Shown in pieces: positions 37,401 through 51,873 of a stretch of 64,000 nucleotides of DNA. The first letter of the stretch is position 1. Every line of letters starts with the position of its first letter. Location of the stretch: the NCBI GenBank assembly GCA_025331565.1, contig JAFREQ010000030.1, positions 6,756,501 to 6,820,500 of the forward strand, written 5' to 3'. Under the pieces are notes generated by a model, which worked only from the letters and a program-made list of their open reading frames with translations, did no database searches and had not been told where the DNA came from. The position numbers and the translations under genes are program-made. This DNA comes from Holacanthus passer. Lineage: Eukaryota > Chordata > Actinopteri > Pomacanthidae.

Positions 37401-39975
37401 AATTTGAAAGCTTGTTTTCAGTCTCGTCAGCCTTATCTTCACCAAGATCTGTTTCTCCACTCCTGTCCCTCTTACAGCTTTATGAATCTATTTAAGATTT
37501 CATAAAGGAATTTTCAGTGTGTATGAATCTGTGACACAGTACACCACAAAATGACCCTAGGAATAAATAACACCTATATAAATGTGCTCTAGAGTTAGAG
37601 ATATCAGCAAGGTAGAGCACATCATCATAACAGCAACATTTTTTTTTTGCTGTCTACTTATTGACAAAAGTAGCTTTCAGCTATAAGGTGCCAACGAAGT
37701 GCAGGGGAACAATGAAAACCATATGTGCAAGTTGGGATTTTTGTAAAATTAGGTTTTGGTGATAAGAGTATTACATTGGCTGTCTATGGCTGGTGGACTT
37801 TTGGTCAATTTAAATTCAATTAGTAGGTGCCTTTTTATGTCTCTGCCTCATCAGTAGTGAAATATGACACTGTTAACTGGCAAGTCAATTTTATTTATCT
37901 AGCCAAATATCACAGATTTGCCTCAAAGAGCTTTACAATTTGATTACGTGAATACAATACCCTCTGTCTTTAGACCCTCGATTTGGGGGAAAAAACAAAG
38001 CAAAATGACAGTGTGGACAATCAGGAAGACACAATTCTTGATTGTCAACACACATGAAGAATAGATTCAGGTGTGCCACACAACGTCCTCTCAACTTTTG
38101 AGACCTGGTAGAGGATAGACTGTACAAACACACGTGCAAAACTCAAACACACCATTCACACCGATAGGAGAAAAGAAACAAGCATGCACAGAGAGTTGAA
38201 AAAGACAGAAGGAGAGGCTGAATATCTGGGAGGATGAAGGTCCAGATTAAAACATCAGGAATGAGGCACAGACAGCCAGGCGAGAGAGGTTCCCGGACGG
38301 CCAATGGTTCAACACAGAGAAGCCAGAGTAGAGAGAGGTAGAGAGATTGGCACACAGCTGTGCGGGGTTTAGGGAGATGCAATGGTCTTTACAAAGTGTA
38401 CAGTATTGTCATTGGCAGGACTAATGGACTATAATTACTAGGCTTAATAGATTAATTGGGACTGAGGAAAAGCATCAAAGCAAGCCGGCAGACACACAGG
38501 CCTGACATAATATCTGCTATAGGTCAGACTTCATAAAATAAATGTGCGACATTTAAAACCAAATAATGAGCAAAGTGAGTCTTTAAATGCTCTGTAGATT
38601 TGCTCATAAAGACAAACCCACAGAAATGTTTTGTACCCACTAGCCCCTGTTGGCAACTACTTGTTACAGGCTCTTATCAGCTCTAATTAATTTTCCTAGA
38701 TGTAGCTGCTTTGTACAAATATGTCCTTCTGCTCACTGTAACTCAACCTAAAGTTGGTCCATAGCTATATTAAACCGTGTTGTTTTGTTTTTTTATTTAT
38801 TTCTTTGTCCCAACAAGGTCAAACACTGTATTATTTTTCTAATGTAGCGTTTATAACTTGCATCTGTTTATAATTTGCATAATTTGCATCTGTGTAATGT
38901 GTTGTATCCTCTGTTGTATCCCTCCGTACAGGATGACAGTTTGCTGGCCAAAGGAGACCTAGCAGAACAGTTTAAGCCTGTTGTGCCATGGCCTCATGTG
39001 GAGGGGGTGGAGGTCGACCTTAACTCCATCAGACTCAAACATGGTGAGACACACGGTTCCATGTCTTTAAACATCCCATTCCAACATTTTTGAGAGACTC
39101 ACTTTTTATTGATGGTGGCTCAAGCAAGTTTTATTTGTGTGACTTTTACCGAAGATGCACAGGCTGTTGCACTTTTGAGTTTTTGGGTCATCTTTTGGTT
39201 TCTGGTTATCGTCTCCAGGAGGGGCCAATCATCCTCAGAACCCTGACCAGCAGCCCAACCAGAAGCAGGTTATCCAGCAGCAGTATGCGACATTCAAGCC
39301 CCACACTCACGCCTACACCAGCCCCGTCCTGAAGAAAGGTATCCTGGGAAACTTTGAGCCCAAGGAACCTGAGCCTCCAGGGGTTCCCGGTGGTCCTGGA
39401 GAGGGAGCCAAGCCTTTTGTCCTGGGGCCAGAGTACAAGGATGCTGTCCAGGCTTCCATCAAAGAGTTTGGCTTCAATATGGTAGCTAGCGACATGATCT
39501 CGCTGGACAGAACCATCAGTGATATACGCCATGAAGAGTGAGTTCATACTGACTATAAGTTTGCCACCTTCCTTACCTTTTTGTATTGTTTGTTTTAATT
39601 GATATCAGCCCTAGATTGGTATTATAGGACCACTTCACCAATTTGCAACTTTATCCTAATATTGCATGTCTGTATTAACAATTTAATCACCCTTCCCAAA
39701 TCCTACATCAAATATAACAATAATACAATATCTAACAATAATACCATAAAAATATAATAGGTTATTATTATAAGTTATTTGAGAAATGGCTTTCAATCAA
39801 TTCGATCTGAATGAAGAATGAATGCAATTCATGCTTTTTCCACATGTTAAAGTGATATATCTGCAAAAAGACACACGTACACACACACATATACTCACTT
39901 GCCTGATTGTTTGTCTAATATATCTAGCACCACACCAGCCCAAACAACACATAATTAACTTGTCTTTTAAGCAAT

Positions 39976-40006
<31 letters not shown>

Positions 40007-43000
40007 CCCACTAGGGTGTGACTCATACACACCCCACTGAACAAACTGCCTTTAACTGGTTTGACAGACTCTGGCTCAGGCTGGTTAAGCCAGCCCTTTG
40101 CATTACCACATCATGGATCCACCATGTTTGGCATCACTTCACATCCCACCCAGTATTTTCCTTAGATCTAACATAAGCTGACAGCTCAGCCTTTGAATTA
40201 TTCCACAGTTTTTTTTAAGCTATTGCCTCAAATGTAACATCCAGCAACAAACACAGAAAATAAATTCACATCCAGCCTGAAAGGTTACCCTCCCCCATTA
40301 CCATTACCCATGTTTTTACTTTAGATTTGGGGAGAAATATACTCCATAGTCATTATGGACAAACAGCAATGGCAACAGCAGTGTGGATTTTAGGCATTAA
40401 AATGCTAAGACTCCACAGGTGAATGAAACAGGAAACTTTATACAAGACAAGCAGTCACATATCCATTCAGTATCATTGTAGAGGAGGAGATATGTATTTA
40501 TGGGTGGGTCCATGGGTATTTATGGCTCCTGGCTACAAAATTGTGTATGGTATGTTTCATCATATCACACAAGTGTTTTGAATTGAGTGCACTGACAGCG
40601 GGGTATTATAAAGGCAGACAGTGACTCTATTGTGTCATTAGTCCCACTTAATATACAATGAAAAGTGAGGCAAATTAACTCAAACATGACACGCTAAAAG
40701 TTTTTTTGCTGCTTGATATAAAAGAAACGTACTCATTATCCATGACTAATCCTAAGGGAAAGTCTGTCTCATATTACACAATTTAGTCTGATTTAAATGT
40801 GTAATATGTAAGAATGTGATGCAATTTACATGTAATAATCCTTTTGTATTGCCAGGGTGTGAACAGATTAGTTTAAAAATTGAGACCTTCCCGACTTTTT
40901 TTGCTTGCCTATAATGGCCCGTGGACTGATTTCTATGTAAAGGACTCGTGCCTTGCCTCTCTTCCCCTCCCCTACAGCGGCAACAAAAAAGGCAGGATTT
41001 TACAACTCTGGAAAGTTTGTGCGGCAGCAATTATTTTGTCTCATGTGATGACGGTTGCAAGGTGAACAATAGAAATTCGACATTCATACTAAAAAGCAAT
41101 TTACCAGCAATGCGTGTTTGTATATATTTGTCCACTGAAGCATAATTCAAAACAGGTTCATTTTTTTACTGGAGCACATTGTGCATTTTTTCAGGAGCCC
41201 TCTGCATTTGCATTTTTTTCACACAATGCTGCCGGTTGGTCTGAACGCCACCTTACTGTGTGTTAGACTGGTAATTCATTTTATGGTTATTAGTATTAGA
41301 GTATGGTCTCATTGTGACGCAACTTCCAATTCTTATGGCAGGTTTTTGAGTAGCAGTAGTAGTAGGTTTAACAAAGCAAATGTAAAGCTAGCCTGGATTC
41401 ATGTCTCCTGATTTGTTCAGTGATTCAGTTGGTCTGATCACTGACAGCTGTTTCCACCAGTTGGAGAAATCAATCGGAGCTTTGTAAGTAGGAATGAGAA
41501 TGGGAATGTCATCTTCCAACCCTACTTTGTATTAACTGCTCCTAGCTACCACTACCACAGTTTTTTTTCCACTGAAAATTGTACAGCTATGCCTCTCACA
41601 ACTGATAGGTTAAGGCAAAAATGAAACAGGAAAAAAATGAAAAACCCGTTACAACAAGAAAATGGCTGACAAATATTAGCTATCTCCTACCCTTGATTCC
41701 AGTGCACCCATCCTCTCAACTTAGCAGTCACCACATTTAACCGGTAAGGCAAGAATCAAACATAATCTCTTGGAGGATTGCACTCCCCAGAGGGAACACT
41801 TCAAAGATCTCAATGTACATGATAACTCTCAAAAATGATGTAATAATATCTTCTAGGGGTGTAACAGAATACAAATACATTATTTGGTCTTCTCATCGCC
41901 TGTGTGTCATATCTAAACACACAGGCATCATATGCACATTGTTACAGTGTACAGTGTAATTCGTCTGGATCACTGAAGTCCATCATAGATATTCATTAAT
42001 CCATTCTGAAATCATATTAAAAATCTGCTTGATACCTCATCAGATCTTATGTCATTTAGACATTTTTTTCTGTACCAGAGCAATCCAGGTGACTGCTATG
42101 ACCAAAACAACATGACTTTTCTTGGTACAGATGTGTCAGAATGTAAACAAATAGGATATTGGTTAAAACATGGTGTACATAGGTTACTAAATGGTCATAA
42201 GTTTTCATGTCTGACTGAAAGAGTCTAGAAGAAAAGTCAGACTGACCTTTATATTGAAGCCTTTACTCTACACAATTTGACAGCAGAAGGAAACTACAGA
42301 GCTGTAATTAAGGGCCATATCAAAAGTGCATGCCAAAGGAGCTTTTCAAATGTTTGCCAATAGCAATCATGTTTTAAATAAACATTTCAAACCGAATGGA
42401 TTTTAATCTGAACCTCCTCCCATTGCACCTCCTTAAAGAAAGGTCGCATGCGCTACCAAGATTGGTTCTTGGTCAATAGTTTGCTCATTTTTCATCATAG
42501 ACACTTCAGACCAATTTATTTAAATCTTAGCCTCCTCCTATTACAAACAAAAACTCCAGTTTGCAATATGCAATGTGGCCCAGTGCAGTTCAGGCTTGTA
42601 CTTTTCTACTAGTACCATTCTATTTCCACTTTGAATTTCCACCTGAGAAACTGTACTGTACTGTTTTTAAAGGCGTGGTTCAAATTTTAATATTGGATTA
42701 ATTCACGTACATGGTTAAAATGCTGTGCTATTTTCTTGACAGCTAAACATACAGATATATGTATGAATATAAATGGCTGTAGAAAACATTTGAGTGCAGA
42801 AAATGAAGCAAATTAGACCATTTCTAACAACTTCTGGTGTGAACTACACCCATTTCCTGTTTTATCAAATTACAGATATTTTTGTGACATAAACAGATAC
42901 ATATACAGACACGGATAGTAGCTTTGAATTATACTCCCAATATCTTCTTCATGACATGCAACTCTAAAACTCAACTGATACAGTACAAAATACTACATAG

Positions 43001-46000
43001 AATACATCTCACGACCCACAACTCCATCAAAGGAGCTTCTCCAAAACCAACATGTGCACATTGTCACACTGCATTAGATGTTCACTCATCATGTTCATTG
43101 GACTTGCCCACACATCCAGTCATTTTAATCCAGGGTCATTAAGCAAACTGTCAATGATTCTTGATCTCATCTCATTCCTCTGCCCCTCCTCTCTCCTTGG
43201 AGATTTATCCAACACACATATTTCAAAAACTCAACAACCTTTTTCTTGAAGCTTAACCATTGCAATGAAGACCAGACAACTTAACTGAAAGAACAGGAAA
43301 AATAGCAATTAGCCATGATGGCAAACTAACCCTGATGACATCAGGGTTGTTTTTTCAGACTTGTCATACCTCCCCCACAGACCCAGAAGACTCACAGCTG
43401 TTTTCAGTTCAGAGTAATGCTCGGTAGTAGACTAATAGACTGACCTTTTATGTGTAAAATTGCTGGCATGCTCTTCTTTAAAGCGTTTACATACAGTGTT
43501 AATAAAGTAATATTAATATATATAGTAATATTAATAGTAATATTTTAATTCTTAACAATTTAGGTTTAGATTTGAAACTGTCATGAAACATATGCAGGCA
43601 GCCGTACCTAGAAGCTTTTATGTAGGCCTTGATGAGATTCTGTAGTATTTCTGCACAGTGACATGAAGTTGCATTAGAGGAAAAGCAGCAACATTTCTAA
43701 TGAAAACCTGCTCTTGGCATTCTGTCCCACCTCTCCAGGTGCAAGTACTGGCATTATGATGACAGACTGCTGACCTCCAGTGTGGTGATAGTCTTCCATA
43801 ATGAAGGCTGGTCTACACTGATGCGAACAATCCACAGTGTCATCAAGAGGACACCCAGAAAATACCTGGCTGAGATAGTCATGATAGATGACTTCAGCAA
43901 CAAAGGTGGGTTTACTTTTCTCATATACAGTACAGGGGTTTCTTAGATGCATTGTGATTATCTCTTGAGCAATTCATCATCAATGCACAAAAAATAAGTA
44001 AACAGATTTTATAGTACCTAAGCACCTGTGTTTGGCTAAATCACCTCACCTCTGTCACCATGGTGAAATCACATTTTGTAGCATGGTTATTAACTCGTGG
44101 TGTTAATCAGCACTAGCCAGTCTGCCTGTTTGCACAGTGCAAAAGCAACGTGTTTCATTCTGTGAACCAAGAAGAAAGGACAGACTCTGGATGTGCATGA
44201 AATGTCAAGTTATGATATGATTAAGATGTTGGATTTTTTTCTATTAAAGCAGAGTCCAGAGTAGAGTCTACTGCCATTTTATTTGATGGAGGCCAGACTG
44301 TCATGGATGTATGAAATGAAGTGAAATACTTTCTCAGTGACAGCGGAGCTATAACAGTGACAGTGTGGTTTTAAGATGCTGGGATATGAGAGCTAAGTTG
44401 ACCCAGTTTAAAGATAACAGCTGGACTCACTTTATTAAATCCAAATTGTCAGGTGTCAAACAGGTATCTCAAGTGAGCATTTCCATCACAGTGAGAATAA
44501 GCTATTCTCTGTGCGTGCGTGTGTTTGTGTGTGTGTTAGCCCATCTGAAAGAGCGTTTGGAGGACTACATCAAGCAATGGAACGGTCTTGTAAAACTCTT
44601 CAGAAATGAGAAGAGAGAAGGACTGATCCAGGCCAGGAGTATAGGAGCCAAGAAGGCCTCTAAAGGACAGGTATCACATGATCTTACGGCTATTGATTCC
44701 CCATTGCTGCACCTTCTAATGCAGCTGTTCTTACCACAGCTACTTCCACAAGTGTGAATATTTATCAGTGGCTTTACCTACCTACAAAATTTCATAAACG
44801 GTTTCTAACTTTGGGCCCTCAACTTAAACCAGGTGTGAAACAGTATAGTCAACACTTAGTAGCTTTGGTCAGACTGACACCGTCACATTCTCGTTAGGAA
44901 TATAGACATCAATGTTAGTGTGAATTTGTTGTTTAGGTGCTGATCTACCTTGATGCTCATTGTGAGGTTGGAATCAACTGGTATGCCCCTCTGGTTGCTC
45001 CTATTTCAAAAGACAGGTAACAAACACACACACACACACACACCTGTTCAGCCTCACACATAACAGCTGTCAGTGACTTTTGAGTTAATAAATGGTGGCA
45101 GTCATCCAACAGAGATTGTTTACAGACTGGTTTATTAATCAGTTATAGTGCATTTATCATCATCATAACTTTTCTTTTCAGCACATCTCTTTTTTTTAAT
45201 CATTTGGTACTTTTTGTGTTGTAAAATGCAGGCAAAATTTTTCAGTCGCAGATTAAATATTTTATGCTACAGGTTTTTTTTTTTTTAAATACGGTATATT
45301 AGTAACCTACTGTTTATTGCATGCCTACATGCAGATGGCAGGTAACATCATCAGTGTTAGGGTCCAGTTGTATTTCCATATCTGTACTCAAATATTCAGA
45401 TCTGTGATCTTACCAGTGTTGTTTTCGTCATTGTCATCGTTGACGAAAACAACACTGGATCTTACCTTTATTGTTAACTAAAGGGTCACTGTGCAGACAC
45501 TATAATACCCATGCTTCATGTAGGATTTCTTTTCTGTCCTGATCCAGAGATAGAGATTTGTGGGTTACTCGTATTTTACCGATGCTTACTTCTCCATTGG
45601 TTGCTCCAGATGTTTCACTTGGAAAAAGATTCTCAGTTTGTGTTCATTCTTAACACTAAATTGAATGCACTGCAACCCGAAACATCACATATTTTAGCTG
45701 GCTGAGCGAGATGTTTAAAGAAAGACTCTACTGTTTTGGGAATAGTACATATTTGAGGGTTTGACCACCTGCAGGATTCAATATCACCTCGTTACCTACC
45801 TTCGATACTATTATCACAGCATTGGCTACTTTAGCTGCTGATGCCAATTCCATGTATATACAGACTGTATGTACTGTATAAACATCAGGAATAATCCTAT
45901 GATATGACATGTGACTTATTTTTCTGTGCATTTACCATCTCCTGCATAGCTTTTGTGATAGTTTTTCCAAATGTGTGAGCCTCAGAATTGTGGCGCCTGT

Positions 46001-49000
46001 AACACTGCTTTATGCAATGCAAAACAACACTGGGCTGTCAAATTTGGTGATAACGCAAAACACATGTCTGGGCTCCATATCTCACCTGTAAAATTCACCT
46101 GAAAGGGCACTGAAAGGAATTCATTTGTGTATATTGTTCAACTAATCATCGAAGCCCAATACAGATAAAGGTATGTGTCTGTGTGTCTGTCTGTCTGTGT
46201 GTGTAGGACAGTATGTACAGTGCCACTTATAGACTATATAGATGGTAATGAGTACAGTATGGAGCCTCAGCAGGGTGGAGATGAGGACGGCCTGGCTCGA
46301 GGGGCATGGGATTGGAGCCTGCTCTGGAAGAGAGTACCACTTAGCCAGAGAGAGAAAGCCAAGAGAAAACATACCACCCAGCCCTACCGGTACAAACACA
46401 GTAGCCAGCATGCTAACACTCATCCCTGTTCTGTTTGTTTCTCCATCCCCCTTCCCTTCATCCCACCTGTCCTATCCTCCACTGTGTCTCACTCTGTCCT
46501 GGTCTTTGACACCCCACCCCATGTCTTTGTGTTTCGCTGGTATTGCTGTCCGTGTTTGCCTGTGTTTTTTTCCTGCATGTACACCACCCCTACACATCTT
46601 CCCCCCATGCATCTTGTATGCATGGCCCCACCTCCACTCTGTCAGAACGGTGTGTACGGTGCCTTTGATCGACTCCATCCACGGCCAGAAGTTCATAATC
46701 GAGCCCCAGGGTGGAGGAGACAAGGACGGCTTTGCTAGAGGAGCCTGGGATTGGAGCATGCTCTGGAAGAGAGTTCCTCTTGGAGACGGAGAAAAAAAAC
46801 TCAGAAAAACTCAGACTGAGCCATATAGGTACAGAAAACCAATGCCTCCTGACTCATCTGGACAGTGTCAACACAAAAGACGAACACATCCCAACTGACC
46901 GTGACAAATGCTAATGATATGTCTGACATTAATACCTCAACTAATTTGAAGAAATGTAATCTTAAACCAAGTGGTCAAAATATACAGAAATCAACTTATC
47001 TCATTAGGACTGCCTAAATTAGACTCAAAAACAAAAATATTAAGAGCTGGGTGTATGGGCACCAACAGCTGATCTTTAATACCAACTTTTCAGATATTTA
47101 TATTTGGAAAACCTCAAATATATGAGTCTAACCCTTGCTGCATATCACAACTAACCAACTAAATCAACTAAATCTGATGGGAAGTAGTTTGCTACTGTCC
47201 TGTCCACTGACTGCCTCTGTCCTTTAATGTTTTCCACTATTGGGACTTAATTGGTGTTCACCACAGTGTGTTGTGGGCCCTGTTTAATTTAGTGGGATTT
47301 ACAACTTTTACTCTTATTCTGAATTATTGATGTTTTTGGTGTAAGTACATTAATTATGGCCAATTTAGCAAATCTTTTCCTGTTTTTCTGTGAACCTACC
47401 TTGTCTTTTTAGCCCACTTGAACTAAAGGGACTTGGGCAACATAACAGCATTGTCTTCAATGAGAAATGACTGGGTCCTAATCTAAAAGCCCTGGGAGTG
47501 ATGAATTTGTGTTGGGTCTACAAGGAAACTTCTGGTGTGAATCGGGTTCGGAATGGGGCACCCTCATCCCCACCTTCCCCCATCATTTTTTCATTCATCA
47601 TGCCTTCCTGTCGGTCCTTTTTTTCTCAGCTTTGCTTTTACTAATTTCTTATTTTGCTTAGACTTTGTTTCTCGTCAGTTTGATCTCATGTGCTCTGTGT
47701 TCTCATAGTTGTTATTAATACAGTAACTGACTGACTGACTGCTTTAAGTAAAGGCAATGTAGATGCCAATGTAAAAAATGAACTGTTTGAAAAGAATAGA
47801 TTATGTGATTATTTGATTTTCACAGATAAAAGATTAACCTTAATGTGAAGAATAATGTTGAGCTACACAGTGGTGTACCTATTTGGGTATGTGTCTGTGA
47901 GTATGTTCTGGATGTGGATGTGTGTGTGTGTCTTTATACCTGTAGGTCTCCAGCCATGGCAGGTGGTCTCTTTGCTATAGAGAGAGACTTCTTCTTTGAG
48001 CTGGGTCTGTATGACCCAGGACTGCAGATATGGGGAGGAGAGAATTTTGAAATCTCATACAAGGTAGACATGGAGTACTTCCGTTTATACACAGTGGGGC
48101 TGAATGTCCCCACACATATTCAAAAGGGTTTAGAGTAGTATTCATCTTGGCTTATTTATTTATTTATTTTCTCTGTTTATATGTAGATCTGGCAGTGTGG
48201 CGGCCAGCTGCTCTTTGTACCATGTTCTCGTGTTGGCCATATCTACAGACTTCAGGGATGGCAAGGCAACCCTCCACCTGCACATGTTGGATCATCACCC
48301 ACTCTGAAGGTAGAATAGCTCACACTTTTGAGCACCTGAAACACCAGGAGCCAGATGCATAAGATTTTGTGTAGAACCAAGACTAAAACTGTGGAAGTTC
48401 TACTACCACACACCACAGTCTTGCCCTTAATGACTGATATTTCAATTACCATCATTAAATGTCGGAAAGGTAATCAATGATTTAGTTTATAGCACTCATA
48501 TTGAAACAGACTTTCCAGAGAGCTTCACAATACAGGATAAAATGTAAAGATCATAAATGGGAAAATGATGCCTCCAATATCAAATTGACAACAAAAATTA
48601 ATGAATCAAGATTGCAGTAGGGTCCAAAAGTCCACATTAAAATTGAATTTTCTAATTTAAGATGATTTATGATCCTCAGAGATGATTTTGAGGATACAGA
48701 ATCATTTAAAAACACAGTTATGACATGTAAATGAAGAAGTAGAAGTATATAGATATTTAAGATTCTGTACTATTTCTAGCTCAGCAATCAAATTTAAGCA
48801 AATTCGTGACATTGACAAACTTGAGTGTTTAGATTACAGATGGATTTGATCTATTCATGGAGAGACTCGTTCCATTCCAGTAGCTCAACTTGAAGACAGT
48901 GTTCTTCTGTTAGAAATATGGCTGTGCCTCAAGTTTCCCGCAGATCATTACTTATTAAGCAGCATTGTGATAGTGGGAAACATGACATCAGAACTAAGTG

Positions 49001-50242
49001 AAAGTGTCAGAAGTCAAATTATTATTCTTAACAAAGAGGGGCATCAAATCATGGCTAGACTAAAGGTTTCTGGATCTGGATCAGTTGTATCCAAAGCACG
49101 ATCAGGCAGACCAAAAGTGACCACACCATCAGAGGATCAGGCTTAGTTGGCTGAGAGATAGAAAACCAACTTCATCACAGATATGATATTTGCTGAATAA
49201 AGAACACAAGACTCCAATTGCAAAAGTTCTGTCTTGAAAGAAGGTTGTCTTGTAGTGGTGTCAGAGGATAAGGGGAGGGGAAACAAGACCACACGCTTGG
49301 GGTGGGCTAAGAAATACCAGCATTTCACAGTGGATGACTGGAAAAAGTCCTATTTACTGATGAATCCAAGTGTGAGATTTTTAACAGTAACAGAAGGATG
49401 TATGTAAGGAGACAAACAGGAGAGAAAATGATACCACAGTGTATCACTGACTATTAGTGAAACATGGAGGTGGGAATATTCCAGTCTGCGAGTGTTTTGC
49501 CTGCTCTGGACTTGGACACCTGCACCGAGCTGACCACACCCTGACTAAATCGAAGCGCCACTCTATTGTTCAGAGACTTGCTGTACCCTCTAGTTTGCAT
49601 TTTTGTTGAAACTGATTCATACTGCAGCAGGATAATGACCTCAAAGGTTTGAAAGATCTACTTGAAGACCAAAGAGTCCTGACTTTCATGGATCACACCT
49701 GACAACGTTCAGTTACTCGAATGAACCTCTGATGAGTAGATCAAATCCACCTGAGTGTCCTCTTAAATGCAAATGGCATTAGAAGGGATAGAACTCAAGG
49801 AGGTCTGACTGAAGTTGGTCAGTACCACAAGTTTGCTTGCGTTTGATTGCTGACCTAGAAATAGTGCAGAAACTTAAATATTTCTTCATTTTTCATGTCA
49901 TAACTTCTTCAAATCATTAATCCTCAAACTTCTTGATTATTTCCAGTTTATGAGAAAATATTAGAGATTTTCAATGTGATCTCAGATTTTCTGATCTGAT
50001 CTATGTGTAGACGGCAATATTTATATATTTTTTAATACCAGTTTGTATGGGGAATGGTGTATGCATGTTTTTGTACGGATATATTGGTTATTCATCTGCA
50101 CCCATGTGTGCAGTTTTAGAGCCAGTTTAGCACTTATCAGTCATTTTGCATGTTTTTTTTACTAAATGTAATCAGATATTACATCATGTTATAAGCTCCA
50201 AATGATAAACTGTCATGTTATAAGAAGTGTAATACTTGTGTC

Positions 50243-50283
<41 letters not shown>

Positions 50284-51831
50284 AGAACTATGTTCGCGTG
50301 GTTGAGGTATGGTGGGATGAATATAAGGACTACTTCTACGCCAGTCGTCCTGAGACTCTCACTCTAGCCTATGGAGACATCAGTGAGCTTAAACACTTCA
50401 GGTATAACATACATACAACAAAATATGCATACTTTGCATTTATTTCTTATAAATACTTGTGCTTGTGATTTGACGTCTCACTTGATCCCACTTTTCCACA
50501 TCTCTGAATTTCTTATTTTACTACCAGTTATCCTCCTAAGGGCTCCTGTGCATGGTGTGATGTACATGGTCTGGCTGTTTCAGACATAGAGATCACACTG
50601 TAAAAAAAGTCCAGTGGCAGCCAATTTAGAGCTTTGTCAACCAAAAATGGTCTGTGTCCAAATTCTCTGCAATACAAGTATTGTTCCATAAGTGTATTGT
50701 AAAGAGAAGAATGTCCACCTTTTAATGTTTTAAAAAGAGGAATGTCTGCAATTATGTTGAGTATCTAAACGTAAGCTCTTCGGGTTAGGAGAGTCTCAAA
50801 TCATCCTAATTGTCAGTTTTGATGTTTTCAGGAGAGAAATTTAGACACAAGCAGATGATTATAGTTGTTTTTGTTTTCCTGTTCCTGTCACTTCTGAAAT
50901 TGGTCATAGTGTATATTTTATTCTGCCCTGCATTTAAAAGGTTTAAAAGAGTCTTAAATTCAACTTTACACATGCTAAAGATTCTTAACAATTGAAATAA
51001 CATGAAATTTCATGCAGTTCCTTCCTTTCCTTCTTCCTTTTTAGCTCACCCTAAAACTTGATGTCCACTGGTTGTAAATGAATTGTTTGCTGTTTGTTGG
51101 CTGAACTTTTTGTCAGGGAGGAACATCGATGCAAGAGCTTCAAGTGGTTCATGGAGGAAATAGCCTATGACATTCCACTGCACTACCCTCTGCCTCCTAA
51201 AAATGTAGAATGGGGGGAGGTAGGCACACACACACACCTGCACACAGCATGTTCAGTTACTGTTTCTTTCATTGTTGTTTTAACCATTTTCAATGTCCTG
51301 TGCCATAAGATTGTGTGTGTGTGTGTGTGTGTGTGTGTATCCTGTCCCTGTGTGTGTAGATTCGGGGCTTTGAGACAAGTTACTGTATTGACAGTATGGG
51401 ACACACCAATGGAGGTAACGTGGAAATAGGACCTTGCCACAGGATGGGGGGCAACCAGGTAATGAAACACTCAGTGTCTTATGGGTGTGTTGCTTTGGCT
51501 TCTATAGCTCTGTTCCATGCAGATTGTCTTTGTCATCTGTTACAGACTGGAAAGAATGCATGAATTAGGTTTTTATGCCTGTGTTTAGTGGCTGTGGTCA
51601 AATTTTGCCAGATGCAGCTTTTAATGGAAACACTGAATCAATTATTACTAACCAATGGTCACAACAGACTTTAAACTGTGTGTGTATGTGTGTACAGTTG
51701 TTCCGCATCAATGAAGCCAACCAGTTGATGCAGTACGATCAGTGCTTGACCAGAGGAAGTGATAATTCAGCTGTCATCATCACACACTGTGATCAGAACC
51801 AGCACACTGAGTGGAAGTACTTCAAGGTGAG

Positions 51832-51873
<42 letters not shown>

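Noticed and set aside
42350..42550. Possible 120-bp tandem repeat (aacctcctcccatt / agcctcctcctatt)
   Set aside because: The two copies share only short blocks; similarity is too weak to claim without an alignment.
46175..46738. 187-codon open frame across galnt7 exon 7a
   Set aside because: It is in exon frame only from 46,207 to 46,389; the rest is intron read-through. The splice donor at 46,390 is intact.
49143..49328. Small minus-strand frame in a galnt7 intron
   Set aside because: It is the antisense of the degenerate Tc1-like transposase.
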